Part shown: in pieces, positions 18,617 to 28,779 of the stretch
Layout of the letters: each line of letters begins with the position of its first letter
How positions within the stretch are numbered: position 1 is the stretch's first letter
DNA from: an uncultured Clostridia bacterium
GTDB taxonomy: Bacteria; Bacillota; Clostridia; TANB77; CAG-508
Length of the DNA stretch: 64,000 bases
Reading direction: 5' to 3'
NCBI GenBank assembly: GCA_944391745.1
Contig: CALXUS010000002.1
Coordinates: forward strand, 1-64,000
The notes under the pieces: generated by a model
Databases searched by the model: none
The model's input: the letters and a program-made list of their open reading frames with translations, nothing else
Told to the model about the DNA's origin: nothing
Program-made: the position numbers and the translations under genes

Positions 18617-20110
18617 GTGAAATCAAAACTTTTAAAAAAAGATTATAGTGAAGAATTAGAAGAAATTTGCGAAAGCAAGAAGTTTGAAAAAGAAGCACAA
18701 AATCTTTTATTAAGTATGTTTTATAAAGTAGAAGGTGCTTATAATGATTACAAAACTGTAAAAAGGGAAGTACCGGAAAAAGAGGAATTTTTACAGTTAA
18801 TTGTAGACATAGTAAAAAAATATTGTAAAGAAATAGAAATAGCAAAGCCTAATTCTGCCTTAGAAAAAGAACTTACTGTGTCTAGATGTAAAATAGTAGA
18901 AGAAGAACCAGATAATAATTACAATAATGATCAAAAAGTTATATTCTTTCCTAGTGAAAAAGTAATTTTATATAGTATTATAAAAGCAAGTTTAGATAAA
19001 ATTAGTCCTAAATTAGATATTAAATATAAAGCATTACTTGCTACATTACAGATTGGAAAATGTATTTCTGCTTCAGAAGTTATAAGAGATTTCAATGGAT
19101 TTTCTTGGTCTCAAATAATTAATGAAATAGAAAGTATAGAATGTAATGCAATTTATACAGATTTACTTTATTTGTTAGGTGAAAGATATATAAATGGTTT
19201 AAATTCTACTAATATTGATAAAATTAGTAAAGTAGTAAATTCAGACTTGTTAAATGAAATTGAACAAGTTGCACTTAATTTTTATTTGTCCATGGATAAG
19301 AATCAGTCTGATTATATGAAAAAAGCTTTAAAAGAAGACAAAGAAAAATTAAAAAAGATGCAAAATCAACAAAAATATATTGAAGACATAAGTAAAAGAA
19401 AAAGAGAATTACTTAATCAAATTAAAGAATTAGATGAAGAATTAAGCGACTCAAAAAAACTTAGAGAAGAGTATGTAAAATTGAATAAAACTTTACCTAA
19501 TGAAAAGAAAATCTTTAGTGTTAGCCATTTTGAAGAAAGAGTACAAAAACAAAGACAGGAATTGCTTAACGAATTAGAAGAATGTAATTTGTTACAAAAT
19601 CCAAAAGAATTTATTAGAATAAGAACAGAACTTACTGAAAAAATTAAATATTATGATAATGTTAATGGTTATGACTTAGAAGATTTGCAAAAAGTATTTT
19701 TTACAGAGTTTTCTAAACAACTTGAAAACAGAGAATCAAAAGATGCTTTGATTGATTATATTTATAAAATAAGATATCTAAAATATTTGCCTATTAGTCA
19801 AGATAAAAAAATGATGGACATTATTGATTTTGAAAAACTTGAAAGAGATACTTTAGCAAAATGTTTAGAATTAGATATAGTAACTCCAATTTCTAAAAAT
19901 ATTGATATAGATTATAGATTGTTAAAGAGTATTTTTATTACTAAAAATATATCAATAGAATCTTTAACTATTAAGTTGAGTGTAAAAGATGGAAAATTAT
20001 ATGCTGAAATATATGATGGAGATGTTTTAGATAGTACGAACTATGTTGAACTTCCTAAAAATAGCAATATCCATATTAGAAAAACGAAGAAAGTAAAGAT
20101 ATTTGCTTAA
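18617..20110 (+). CDS. Uncharacterised coiled-coil protein, 497 residues
   Basis: Starts at GTG 18617 after AAAGGAGAATAAAA. No membrane helix or signal peptide, so probably cytoplasmic. The N-terminal 220 residues are helical; about 230-330 are a strong coiled coil (many KK/EE heptads, then KRKRELLNQIKELDEELS); the C-terminal 170 residues are mixed and end in short beta-like segments with basic KTKKVKIFA. I do not recognise it. It follows ftsK by 44 bases and precedes the nuclease gene by 74, so it may share their transcript. No frame disruption. Confidence 0.7.
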   Translation: MKSKLLKKDYSEELEEICESKKFEKEAQNLLLSMFYKVEGAYNDYKTVKREVPEKEEFLQLIVDIVKKYCKEIEIAKPNSALEKELTVSRCKIVEEEPDNNYNNDQKVIFFPSEKVILYSIIKASLDKISPKLDIKYKALLATLQIGKCISASEVIRDFNGFSWSQIINEIESIECNAIYTDLLYLLGERYINGLNSTNIDKISKVVNSDLLNEIEQVALNFYLSMDKNQSDYMKKALKEDKEKLKKMQNQQKYIEDISKRKRELLNQIKELDEELSDSKKLREEYVKLNKTLPNEKKIFSVSHFEERVQKQRQELLNELEECNLLQNPKEFIRIRTELTEKIKYYDNVNGYDLEDLQKVFFTEFSKQLENRESKDALIDYIYKIRYLKYLPISQDKKMMDIIDFEKLERDTLAKCLELDIVTPISKNIDIDYRLLKSIFITKNISIESLTIKLSVKDGKLYAEIYDGDVLDSTNYVELPKNSNIHIRKTKKVKIFA

Positions 20111-20184
20111 AAAGGTTTATAGATTTTCCATAAAATCTAAATTTTGTGCAAAAGATAAAGAAATTATCTTTGGAAAAGGAAAAT

Positions 20185-21840
20185 ATGAAAGTTACATTTT
20201 TAGGAGCAGCAGAAACAGTTACAGGGTCGAACTTTTTAGTCGAAGCTGCAGGAAAACACTTTTTAGTAGATTGTGGTCTACATCAGGGAAATTATGAAGA
20301 AGAGTTGTTAAATGATGAGCCTTTTGATTATGATATTAATACAATAGACTTTATGTTATTAACACACGCACATATAGATCATTCCGGAAGGATACCTAAG
20401 TTATATAAAGAAGGATATAGAAAACCTATATATGCTACAAAAGCAACTAGGGATTTATGCTCCATTATGTTACCAGATAGTGGACATATACAAGAATCTG
20501 AAAATGAAATAAAGAATAAAAAGAGAAAAAGAAATGGTGAAAAAACTATAGAACCACTTTATACAGTTGAAGATGCAGAAAATTCTATGGAACTTTTTGT
20601 ACCAGTAAAATATGATGAAATTATTCAAATAGATGAAAATATCTCAGTTAGATTTAATGATGCAGGACACATGTTAGGTTCTAGTATAATTGAAGTTTGG
20701 GTAACGGAAAATGGACAAACAAAAAAAGTTGTATTTAGTGGTGATATTGGAAATAATGATATACCTTTATTATCAAGCCCAACAATGATAGATACAGCAG
20801 ATTATTTAATAATGGAATCTACTTATGGAGATAGATTACATTTAAAAAATAATGAAAAGGCTTCAATGTTTTTGAAAATTGTTTCAGAAACATTAGATAA
20901 TGGTGGAACTGTAGTAATACCATCATTTGCTGTTGGTAGAACACAAGAAATATTGTTTGAACTTGATAAGATAAAAGATTTAAGAAAAAATGATGAGGCA
21001 TTTGCAAAAGAGTATGAAACTCTTATGAAAGCAAAAGTATATGTAGATAGTCCTCTTGCAACATCTGCAACAGAGGTATTTAGAAATAATATGGAATTAT
21101 TTAAACCAGAAATACAAGAATTCATAAAAAGAGGGGATAATCCACTAGATTTTCCGGGACTATCATTTACAAAAACAGTAGAAGAATCAAAAGCTTTAAA
21201 TGAATCAAATGAACCATGTATAATTATTTCAGCTAGTGGAATGTGTGATGTCGGTAGAATAAAACATCATTTAAAACATAATATTTGGAATCCTAAGAGT
21301 ACAATACTATTTGTTGGATATCAAGCACCTGGCACATTAGGTAGAAGAATAGTAGATGGAGAAAAAAAGGTTAAGATACTTGGAGAAGAATTTGCTGTTA
21401 AGGCAAGAGTAGAATATATTGAAGGATATTCTGGACATGCTGACCAAGAATGGTTATTGAATTTTGTATATTCTTTTAGAAACAAGATGCCAGAACATAT
21501 ATTTTTAGTTCATGGTGAACCACATTCACAAGAGGCGTTAAAACAAAAAATAGAAGAAACAACTAATATAGGTGTAACAATACCAAAATATGGCGAGGAA
21601 TATACATTAGATGAAACATTAGCTAAGACACAACATTGTGTAAATCCTACAGATAAACAAAAACAAAGATTAGATATATTAGATAAAATGCAGGCTTTAG
21701 AAGATGAAATTGAAGAAATGAAACATAACTTAAAAGAACATATAAGATTGTCATCAAATTCTGATGTAGATATGGTAAAACTAAATAACAGAGTAAATGA
21801 ACTTAGAAGACAAATAATTGATATTATGCAAAATAAATAA
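20185..21840 (+). CDS. Beta-CASP metallo-beta-lactamase-fold ribonuclease
   Basis: 551 residues. The ATG at 20185 is chosen because AAAAGGA lies 4-10 bases upstream and conserved sequence (MKVTFLGAAETVTGS) begins there; an in-frame ATG at 20146 lacks this. Metal-binding motifs are THAHIDHSG near residue 60, GHMLGS near 162 and GDIGNND near 185; ESTYGDR near 210 and the beta-CASP motif SASGMCDVGRIKHHL near 350 follow, with GYSGHADQ near 415. These are the marks of the RNA-processing branch (CPSF73-like, YSH1/exonuclease type), distinct from RNase J by length and the C-terminal coiled coil. Its target RNA is unknown. Confidence 0.9.
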   Translation: MKVTFLGAAETVTGSNFLVEAAGKHFLVDCGLHQGNYEEELLNDEPFDYDINTIDFMLLTHAHIDHSGRIPKLYKEGYRKPIYATKATRDLCSIMLPDSGHIQESENEIKNKKRKRNGEKTIEPLYTVEDAENSMELFVPVKYDEIIQIDENISVRFNDAGHMLGSSIIEVWVTENGQTKKVVFSGDIGNNDIPLLSSPTMIDTADYLIMESTYGDRLHLKNNEKASMFLKIVSETLDNGGTVVIPSFAVGRTQEILFELDKIKDLRKNDEAFAKEYETLMKAKVYVDSPLATSATEVFRNNMELFKPEIQEFIKRGDNPLDFPGLSFTKTVEESKALNESNEPCIIISASGMCDVGRIKHHLKHNIWNPKSTILFVGYQAPGTLGRRIVDGEKKVKILGEEFAVKARVEYIEGYSGHADQEWLLNFVYSFRNKMPEHIFLVHGEPHSQEALKQKIEETTNIGVTIPKYGEEYTLDETLAKTQHCVNPTDKQKQRLDILDKMQALEDEIEEMKHNLKEHIRLSSNSDVDMVKLNNRVNELRRQIIDIMQNK

Positions 21841-21859
21841 AATAAAGGAGTAAAATCAA

Positions 21860-23842
21860 ATGAAGAAAAAATATTATAACGATGCTTTTATAGGAAATAA
21901 GGATTTAATAGCAACCTACAGTAAATATGGAGAATTATTAAGATTATATTATCCTTCTCCAGATTATATGCAATATTCAGATTTTTATCATATAGGAATA
22001 AAAGTTAATGATTCTAATATTATCTATTTACATAATGATGTTAATAATAGATATAACCAATATTATGAAGAAGATACTAATGTTTTAGTAACAGATATAG
22101 AAAATACATACTTTAATTTAAAAGTAAAACAAATAGATTGTGCAATGATAAGTCAAGATGTATTACTAAAAAAATACATATTTAAAAATGATAATAATAT
22201 AGATTTAGCATTGAAATTTATAGTGCATTCAAAAGTGTTTTCTTCTTACAATAATACTGCCGGAGGAATGATATCAGATAATGCACTAATTCAATATAGT
22301 CACAATTATACTTGTGCAACATTCTCAAAAGAAAAATTATTTAGTCATCAATTAAATAATGTTGAAAACAATATTAACTCAGGAAATATCTATGATAAGG
22401 ATTACATTGGTATGAGTTCTGATTCAGCAATTAGTTATGACTTAGGTGAATTAAAACCTGGTGAAACTAGAGAATTTTGTATGTATGTATATATATCGTC
22501 TGGCGATGATAGCCTAACAGAAATACAGGAACAAATTGAAAAAGTTAGAAGAATAGATGTTAATAAAGAAATCAATAAGGTTATAAGACATTGGAGAAAA
22601 TATGTTGAAGACCATGATACACTAAATCTAGAGCCAGATGGAACTGATTATATGAATAAAATAATCCAAATATATAAAAGAACAATATTATTAATGGCTT
22701 TATTAATAAATGAAAGAACAGGTGGTATTTCTGCATCTGTTGAGGTTGATGAAGAAAGAGATAAAAGTGGTAGATATGCTTATTGTTGGCCTAGAGATTC
22801 TGTGTTAGTATATAAAGCTTTAGATTTTATAGGATTTGAAAATATGTCTAAAAAGTTATATGAAAACTTTTTAAGGAAAACTCAAGAAAAAAACGGAATG
22901 TGGGAACAAAGATTTTATACTGATGGAAGACTTGCACCTTGTTGGGGATATCAAATAGATGAGACTGCTACAGTTGTATATGGTGCATATAGACATTTTG
23001 AAGTAGTATCAAGAAAAAATAGTAAAAAAGATGTGAAATTCCTAAAAGATAATTTGAAAATGCTAGAGAAAGCTATTGACTTCCTTGAAAAATATATTGA
23101 CTATATTTTAGGAAGAGAAGAAAAAGATGATAAAGTTAGAATGGAATTAGAAAAAGATTATAACTATAAAGAAAGAGATGCTATATATAAACATCCAAGT
23201 TATGATTTATGGGAAAATACAGAAGGCATACATTTATATTCTTTAGCAGCAATATATAATGCTTTTGACTCAATGATAAAAATTTATAATGAAGTATTTG
23301 ATTTGTTTGAAAAAAATAGACTAAAGCAAGATGAAATACTTAAATGCAAAGATAAATTAGAAGATTATAAAAGAGATACAAAAATATTTATTTTAGATAA
23401 TTTAGTTGATAAGCACAGAAATGTTTTACTAAGAAATACAACAGACAGATTGGTAGATGTAAGCGTAGTTGCATCAATATTCCCATTCAGAGTATTTAAT
23501 ATGAATGAAAAATATGTACAAAATACAATAGATCAAATAAATATGACTTTAAGAACATATTCAGGAGGATATTTACGTTATCAAAATGATGGCTATTTAG
23601 GTGGAAATAACCCATGGATAATTGCTACTGGATGGATGGGATTGTATTTCCATGCCGCTGGAGATGATAAAAAAGCTAATGAATGTTTGAATTTTATTGT
23701 ACAAAGTGCTACTCCACAAGGATTTCTTGCTGAACAATCAAATAGTGACTTAAATGAAAAATGGGTAATAGGATTAGCTTGGTCACATGCAGTATTTATA
23801 GAATTACTTGTATTTTTATTAAATGGTAATAAAGAATATTAA
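21860..23842 (+). CDS. Glycoside hydrolase family 15 (glucoamylase-like)
   Basis: 660 residues with no signal peptide, so probably cytoplasmic. The N-terminal 230 residues form the beta-sandwich domain of bacterial GH15 proteins. The catalytic (alpha/alpha)6 barrel follows: RYAYCWPRDSVLVYKAL near 306, GMWEQRFYTDG near 345, DLWENTEG near 449 (likely general acid Glu) and NPWIIATGWMGL near 593. Members release glucose from alpha-glucans or act on trehalose. It starts 19 bases after the beta-CASP gene behind AAAGGAG. A role in intracellular glycogen/maltodextrin turnover is inferred. Confidence 0.88.
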   Translation: MKKKYYNDAFIGNKDLIATYSKYGELLRLYYPSPDYMQYSDFYHIGIKVNDSNIIYLHNDVNNRYNQYYEEDTNVLVTDIENTYFNLKVKQIDCAMISQDVLLKKYIFKNDNNIDLALKFIVHSKVFSSYNNTAGGMISDNALIQYSHNYTCATFSKEKLFSHQLNNVENNINSGNIYDKDYIGMSSDSAISYDLGELKPGETREFCMYVYISSGDDSLTEIQEQIEKVRRIDVNKEINKVIRHWRKYVEDHDTLNLEPDGTDYMNKIIQIYKRTILLMALLINERTGGISASVEVDEERDKSGRYAYCWPRDSVLVYKALDFIGFENMSKKLYENFLRKTQEKNGMWEQRFYTDGRLAPCWGYQIDETATVVYGAYRHFEVVSRKNSKKDVKFLKDNLKMLEKAIDFLEKYIDYILGREEKDDKVRMELEKDYNYKERDAIYKHPSYDLWENTEGIHLYSLAAIYNAFDSMIKIYNEVFDLFEKNRLKQDEILKCKDKLEDYKRDTKIFILDNLVDKHRNVLLRNTTDRLVDVSVVASIFPFRVFNMNEKYVQNTIDQINMTLRTYSGGYLRYQNDGYLGGNNPWIIATGWMGLYFHAAGDDKKANECLNFIVQSATPQGFLAEQSNSDLNEKWVIGLAWSHAVFIELLVFLLNGNKEY

Positions 23843-23856
23843 AAGAGGATTTAATT

Positions 23857-24945
23857 ATGAAAAAAGAAATAACCATACCTAATGGTTGGACATACTTTAT
23901 ACATGGGACAAACACTAGCAAATGGAAAGAAAATTTGGATGTATTAGATCATTTTATTACTAATTCGGAATTATCATGTATAACTGAGAAAGATGCAAAA
24001 TTAGAATTACAAAATGGAATTAGTACTACAAAAGATTATTCAGCTGGAATTGGTAAGCCTTTTGAAATAAGATGTCTTATGTATGAAGATTGCTTAAGAC
24101 ATACTGATACTCATAATCTTAAAGAGAGACTATCAAAAAATGAAATAAAAAGAATAGCTAAATATTATTTTAATAATATATTTGGTGGTAGACATGAATG
24201 CGTACCAAGGAAAACTAGACTTATTAAAATTGGAAAATCAGAAAGAGATGAACTAACAGGTGAAGCCAAAAATATATTTTGGTTTGTACCTGAAGAATTT
24301 TATGATAGATATTTAGAAGATTGCGAAAAATATGAATCTAGAAAAGTAGAATTAACTCTAAAAGATGAACCATTACCATCATGGAATTTAGATGGATATC
24401 ATTTATCCAAAGAACAACTTGATAAAATAAGAGGTGTGCCTGAGAATTATAATGCCGTTGAAGAAATAAAAGAATTTACTAATAAAGAGTATTCAGGAGC
24501 ATTTGAAACTAGTTCTATAGTAAAATTAGAAGATAAAGAAACAGTGAAAAAACTATTAGCCAGTCAAGGAATAGATCCAAATGCAAATATTAATATATTT
24601 TTGGCACAATATGAGGATAAAGAACAAGGTGGAGAAGTATATCAGCTTCTTATGAGAGATAAAAGAGGTAGAATAAGACCAGTTAAATTACCAGTAAGTA
24701 GAGGAAAGGAAAATTTAGTTACTGATAGAAAAGAAATGGCAAAAGATGAAAATGATAAATTAATTTTATCAGCTGGAATCACTAAAGAGTCACCATTAAG
24801 CTGGAGACTTCCTGATGGAACAGAATTAAATGTTTTATTGAATAATAACAATATACAGTTAGCGAGAACGGAAAATGGTAGGACAAATTCAATAGAAACA
24901 AATATATTAAAGAAAATTGATAATACACAAAGTAGAGAGATATAA
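23857..24945 (+). CDS. Uncharacterised 362-residue protein between GH15 and radA
   Basis: Starts 14 bases after the GH15 stop behind AAAGAGGA, and lies 29 bases before radA, so probably part of the same transcript. No membrane segment. The N-terminus IPNGWTYFIHGTNTSKWKEN followed by SAGIGKPFEIRCL recalls the fold of ADP-ribosyl-type domains (HGT motif, later a basic stretch RHECVPRKTR), but I cannot establish this. The C-terminal 120 residues are charged and possibly a separate small domain. I do not recognise the family. Confidence 0.65.
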   Translation: MKKEITIPNGWTYFIHGTNTSKWKENLDVLDHFITNSELSCITEKDAKLELQNGISTTKDYSAGIGKPFEIRCLMYEDCLRHTDTHNLKERLSKNEIKRIAKYYFNNIFGGRHECVPRKTRLIKIGKSERDELTGEAKNIFWFVPEEFYDRYLEDCEKYESRKVELTLKDEPLPSWNLDGYHLSKEQLDKIRGVPENYNAVEEIKEFTNKEYSGAFETSSIVKLEDKETVKKLLASQGIDPNANINIFLAQYEDKEQGGEVYQLLMRDKRGRIRPVKLPVSRGKENLVTDRKEMAKDENDKLILSAGITKESPLSWRLPDGTELNVLLNNNNIQLARTENGRTNSIETNILKKIDNTQSREI

Positions 24946-24974
24946 AGTCTGGTATTAAATTGAAAGGGTAAAAA

Positions 24975-26345
24975 ATGGCAAAGGCAAAAACAATTTTTGT
25001 ATGTAGTGAATGCGGATATGAATCGCCTAAATGGCTTGGAAAATGTCCAGCATGTAATGAATGGAACACATTTTATGAAGAAAAAGAACAGAAAACAGTA
25101 GATGTAAATGGAAGGCAAAAGCAAGCTGCTAAGCCAACTTTGCTAAAAAATGTTGAGGGTAAAGAAGCTATTAGAGTTAATACTGGATATTCAGAATTAA
25201 ATAGAGTTTTAGGTGGAGGATTAGTAAAGGGTTCACTAGTATTAGTTGGTGGTGAGCCTGGTATAGGAAAATCTACATTAATATTACAACTATGTAATAA
25301 TATTGCTAACTTGAGTGATGATTCTAAAGTGTTATATGTTTCAGGAGAAGAGTCAGCTGAACAAGTAAAGCTAAGGGCCGATAGATTAGGCATAAATAGT
25401 GATAATATAATGTTTTTAGGTGAAACAGATATTGATGCTGTAGATAATGAAATAACTTCTATGAATCTTAAACTTGTAGTAATAGATTCAATTCAAACAA
25501 TGTATTCATCTGAAATAACATCTGCACCTGGAACGGTTAGCCAAGTTAGAGAGATTACCTCTAGAATAATGAGAGTTTGCAAACAAAATCAAATTACAAC
25601 AATAATAATAGGGCATGTTACTAAAGATGGCAATATAGCAGGCCCAAGAGTTTTAGAACACATGGTTGATACTGTTTTATATATTGAAGGAGAAAGATTT
25701 TTTTCTTATAGAATTGTTAGAAGTGTAAAAAATAGATTTGGTTCTACAAATGAAGTGGGAATGTTTGAAATGCAAAATGAAGGAATGATAGAAGTTACTA
25801 ATCCTTCATCTATTCTTATTTCTGAGGGAGAAGACAAATATTCTGGTTCAGTAATTATATGTACAATTGAGGGAACAAGACCACTTTTAGTAGAAGTACA
25901 AGCTTTAACAACTATGAGTGTATATGGAATTCCTAAAAGAACTGCTAATGGTGTGGATTTTAATAGATTAGCATTATTGATAGCAGTTCTAGAAAAAAGA
26001 GCAAATCTTGCATTAGGAAATCAAGATGTATATTTAAATGTTGTTAGTGGAATGAGAATTAACGAGCCAGCTGCAGATTTAGGCATTGCATTAGTTGTTG
26101 CTTCTAGTTTTAAAAATATAAGTATTTCAAAAGAAATTGCCGTTATTGGAGAAGTAGGACTTACTGGAGAAGTAAGAAGTGTTAACCTAATAGACAAAAG
26201 ACTTAAAGAAATAGAAAGACTAGGATTTAAAAAATGTTTGATTCCAGAAAATAACAGAAAACTATTGAAAAATAAGTATAATTTAGATATAATAGGTGTG
26301 AAAAATATAAACGATGCATTAAGAGCAGTAGGAATAAAACAATAA
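24975..26345 (+). CDS. radA: DNA repair protein RadA (Sms)
   Basis: 456 residues. The N-terminal zinc finger has C10, C13, C24 and C27 (CSECG to CPACN). The Walker A GGEPGIGKST spans residues 92-101, and the RadA-specific KNRFG is near 252. The C-terminal half is the Lon-like domain typical of the family. RadA is a RecA-like branch-migration motor that promotes recombination intermediate processing; beside disA it forms the conserved Firmicute radA-disA pair that links DNA repair to c-di-AMP signalling and sporulation checkpoints. Confidence 0.96.
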   Translation: MAKAKTIFVCSECGYESPKWLGKCPACNEWNTFYEEKEQKTVDVNGRQKQAAKPTLLKNVEGKEAIRVNTGYSELNRVLGGGLVKGSLVLVGGEPGIGKSTLILQLCNNIANLSDDSKVLYVSGEESAEQVKLRADRLGINSDNIMFLGETDIDAVDNEITSMNLKLVVIDSIQTMYSSEITSAPGTVSQVREITSRIMRVCKQNQITTIIIGHVTKDGNIAGPRVLEHMVDTVLYIEGERFFSYRIVRSVKNRFGSTNEVGMFEMQNEGMIEVTNPSSILISEGEDKYSGSVIICTIEGTRPLLVEVQALTTMSVYGIPKRTANGVDFNRLALLIAVLEKRANLALGNQDVYLNVVSGMRINEPAADLGIALVVASSFKNISISKEIAVIGEVGLTGEVRSVNLIDKRLKEIERLGFKKCLIPENNRKLLKNKYNLDIIGVKNINDALRAVGIKQ

Positions 26346-26420
26346 ATTACTTGTTAATAAAATGTTTAATAAACATAAGCAAAAAAATTTAAGACTTTAA
26401 CTGAAAGGAAGGCATGCACA

Positions 26421-27494
26421 ATGGCAATAAAAGAAAATGATTTTATTAACATTTTAAAATTGATTGCACCAGGAACTCCTATAAGAGAAGGATTAGAGAA
26501 TATTTTAAAAGCCAAAACAGGTGCTCTTATAGTTATTGGCGAGAATAAAGAAGTTATGGATTTAGTAGATGGTGGCTTTAATATAGATGTAGAGTATACT
26601 TCTGCTAGATTGTATGAATTAGCTAAAATGGATGGGGCAATTATACTAAGTTCCGATTTAAAAAGAATTTTATTTGCTAATACTCAATTAGTACCATCCC
26701 AATCAATTCCTACACAGGAAACTGGTACTAGGCATAGAACTGCAGAACGTGTTGCTAAACAAACTGGTAATATAGTTATAAGTATTTCTCAAAGAAGAGG
26801 AATAATTACTATATATCAAGCTAACAATAGATATGTACTAGAAGATACGTCTAGAGTTGCTTCACAAGCTAGTCAAGCATTACAAACTGTTGAAAAATAT
26901 AAGAAGGTATTAGATAATAGGCTAAATTTACTTAATGAATATGAATTTAACGATATTGTTACTCTTCAAATAGTTATAGAAACTTTGCAAAGAGCAGGAA
27001 TGCTTATGCAAGTAGTTGATGAAGTAGAAAGAGCTATTTATGAGTTAGGTACAGATGGAAGATTAATTGAAATGCAGTTAGAAGAGTTAACAGATGGAAT
27101 AGAACAAGAAGTAGGATTAATTATAAAAGATTATGCTAAAGGAAAAAATGTAGAAAAATCAGAAAAAGCATTAGAAAAAATACAAAATATGTCACATGAA
27201 GAATTAATGATATCTACTAATATAGCAAAAGCTCTAGGATATACTTCTCAAGAAAGCTATGATGAAGTAAGTGTATATACTAGAGGCTATAGAATATTAA
27301 ATAAAATTCCTAGAATGCCAAGTAATATAGTTGAAAATTTAGTTAAGAAATTTAAGTCATTTCAAAATTTATTACAAGCAGATATAGAAGAATTAGATAC
27401 TGTAGATGGTATTGGAGAAGTAAGGGCTAAAACAATAAAAAGGTCACTAAAAAGGATGCAAGAGCAATTTATGTTTGATAATCTTTTAAATTAA
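26421..27494 (+). CDS. disA: DNA integrity scanning protein DisA, diadenylate cyclase
   Basis: 357 residues. The N-terminal DAC domain has the catalytic DGA at 71-73 and the RHR at 104-106 (GTRHRTAE), which together bind ATP and make c-di-AMP. A helical linker follows, then a C-terminal helix-hairpin-helix pair (about 320-350, DTVDGIGEVRAKTI) for DNA junctions. DisA scans DNA and signals integrity before sporulation. AAAGGAAGG precedes the ATG. It follows radA by 75 bases without an obvious terminator. Confidence 0.96.
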   Translation: MAIKENDFINILKLIAPGTPIREGLENILKAKTGALIVIGENKEVMDLVDGGFNIDVEYTSARLYELAKMDGAIILSSDLKRILFANTQLVPSQSIPTQETGTRHRTAERVAKQTGNIVISISQRRGIITIYQANNRYVLEDTSRVASQASQALQTVEKYKKVLDNRLNLLNEYEFNDIVTLQIVIETLQRAGMLMQVVDEVERAIYELGTDGRLIEMQLEELTDGIEQEVGLIIKDYAKGKNVEKSEKALEKIQNMSHEELMISTNIAKALGYTSQESYDEVSVYTRGYRILNKIPRMPSNIVENLVKKFKSFQNLLQADIEELDTVDGIGEVRAKTIKRSLKRMQEQFMFDNLLN

Positions 27495-27527
27495 ACCATA
27501 TAAAATAAATTATTTGAAATCAAAAGA

Positions 27528-27556
27528 TTGATAAATAAAACAGATTGTGATAAAAT
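27528..27556 (+). promoter_or_regulatory. Sigma-A promoter of the cyclophilin gene
   Basis: TTGATA (27528-27533) and TAAAAT (27551-27556) with a 17-bp spacer, about 50 bases before the ATG at 27610. Confidence 0.75.
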
Positions 27557-27609
27557 TATTTTCGTGAAAATGAATTTCGGATGTAGATATTTTAGGAAGG
27601 ATACATATT

Positions 27610-28680
27610 ATGAGAAAAGAATCAAAAAAAGAAGAACAAGAAAAAAATAAAAAAGTAGAAGAAAAGGAAGTAAAAAAAGAGGAATCTGCAAAAGATAAAG
27701 AAGAAGAAAAGAAAAATACAGTAAAAAAAGAAAGTAAAGATTCAAAGAAGAAGGTTGAATCAAAAAAGAAAGTTGACTCTGATAAAAAAGATGAATCTAA
27801 AAGTGGCAAAGAAGAAAATAAAAAAATAGAAAAAGCAAATAAAAAAGTAGAAAAAGCTACAGCTAAAGTTGAAGAAGCAAAAAGCAAAATTAAATCAGAT
27901 TCTAAAGAATTTAGAAAGACAAAGCTTGTAGCAACAATATTAGCAATAATAATTGTTTTAGGCTTAATTGCTTATGTAACTAATACAATTATACAAAAGC
28001 AAAACTTTTTTGCACAAAATCCTATTGCAACAATGGAAGTAGAAAATTTTGGAACTATTAAGATAGAGTTGTATCCTCAATATGCTCCAGAAACTGTTTC
28101 AAATTTTATTGCTTTAGCAAACAATGGATTTTATGATGGACTTACATTCCATAGAACTATTCCTGATTTTATGATTCAAGGTGGAGATCCTAATGGAGAT
28201 GGTTCTGGAAATGCAACATTAAGAGATTTAGGACTAGATTCAGATGATGAATATACTATAAAAGGTGAGTTTATTGCTAATGGAGATAATGATAATACAT
28301 TAAAACATGAAAGAGGAGTTATATCTATGGCAAGAGGAGATTATAGTGATTTAAGTTCATCACTTGCCACAGAAGGATACAATTCAGGTTCATGCCAATT
28401 CTTTATAACAACAACTGATCAACAAGATAATTTAGATGGTTTATATGCAGCTTTTGGTAAAGTAATAGAAGGAATGGATGTTGTTGATAGTATATCTAAT
28501 GTTGAAGTTGAAACTAGAGAAGCATCATCTAGTGATACTAATTTGACTCAGGATAAACCAGTTAATCCACCTGTAATAACAAGTATAAGAGTTGAAACTT
28601 ATGGAGTTGATTATGGTTTACCACAAACTCGTGAGCCATTTGATATAAATTCTTGGTATATGTCTAGATATGGATATTAA
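27610..28680 (+). CDS. Membrane-anchored cyclophilin-type peptidyl-prolyl isomerase
   Basis: 356 residues in three parts. Residues 1-100 are an almost pure Lys/Glu/Ser tail (KKE and KKVE repeats). A single helix follows at about 106-125 (ATILAIIIVLGLIAYV), then the cyclophilin domain to the end, with the active-site FHRTIPDFMIQGGDPNGDG near 180 and CQFFITT near 262. The charged tail before the helix places the isomerase outside, where it would help fold secreted proteins. The tail is unusually long. A terminator follows 16 bases after the TAA. Confidence 0.9.
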   Translation: MRKESKKEEQEKNKKVEEKEVKKEESAKDKEEEKKNTVKKESKDSKKKVESKKKVDSDKKDESKSGKEENKKIEKANKKVEKATAKVEEAKSKIKSDSKEFRKTKLVATILAIIIVLGLIAYVTNTIIQKQNFFAQNPIATMEVENFGTIKIELYPQYAPETVSNFIALANNGFYDGLTFHRTIPDFMIQGGDPNGDGSGNATLRDLGLDSDDEYTIKGEFIANGDNDNTLKHERGVISMARGDYSDLSSSLATEGYNSGSCQFFITTTDQQDNLDGLYAAFGKVIEGMDVVDSISNVEVETREASSSDTNLTQDKPVNPPVITSIRVETYGVDYGLPQTREPFDINSWYMSRYGY

Positions 28681-28695
28681 TAGTTAAATGATTGT

Positions 28696-28725
28696 TTCGC
28701 CCTAGTTTTTAATTAGGGCGAATTT
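28696..28725 (+). terminator. Terminator after the cyclophilin gene
   Basis: A 9-bp stem TTCGCCCTA (28696-28704) with TAGGGCGAA (28714-28722), followed by only a short TTT run. Confidence 0.65.
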
Positions 28726-28779
28726 ATAATATTTAACCCTTTTTATTTAAAGTGAAAAAATGATGGAAGGATAGATACA

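Noticed and set aside
20103-20297. Extra small gene before the beta-CASP nuclease
   Set aside because: It overlaps the nuclease start in another frame and has no family signal or ribosome site.
24642-25124. Minus-strand frames across the 24-25 kb and 52.6-53.2 kb regions
   Set aside because: They mirror radA/unknown or helicase coding DNA in reverse with no ribosome sites and are skewed, repetitive translations.
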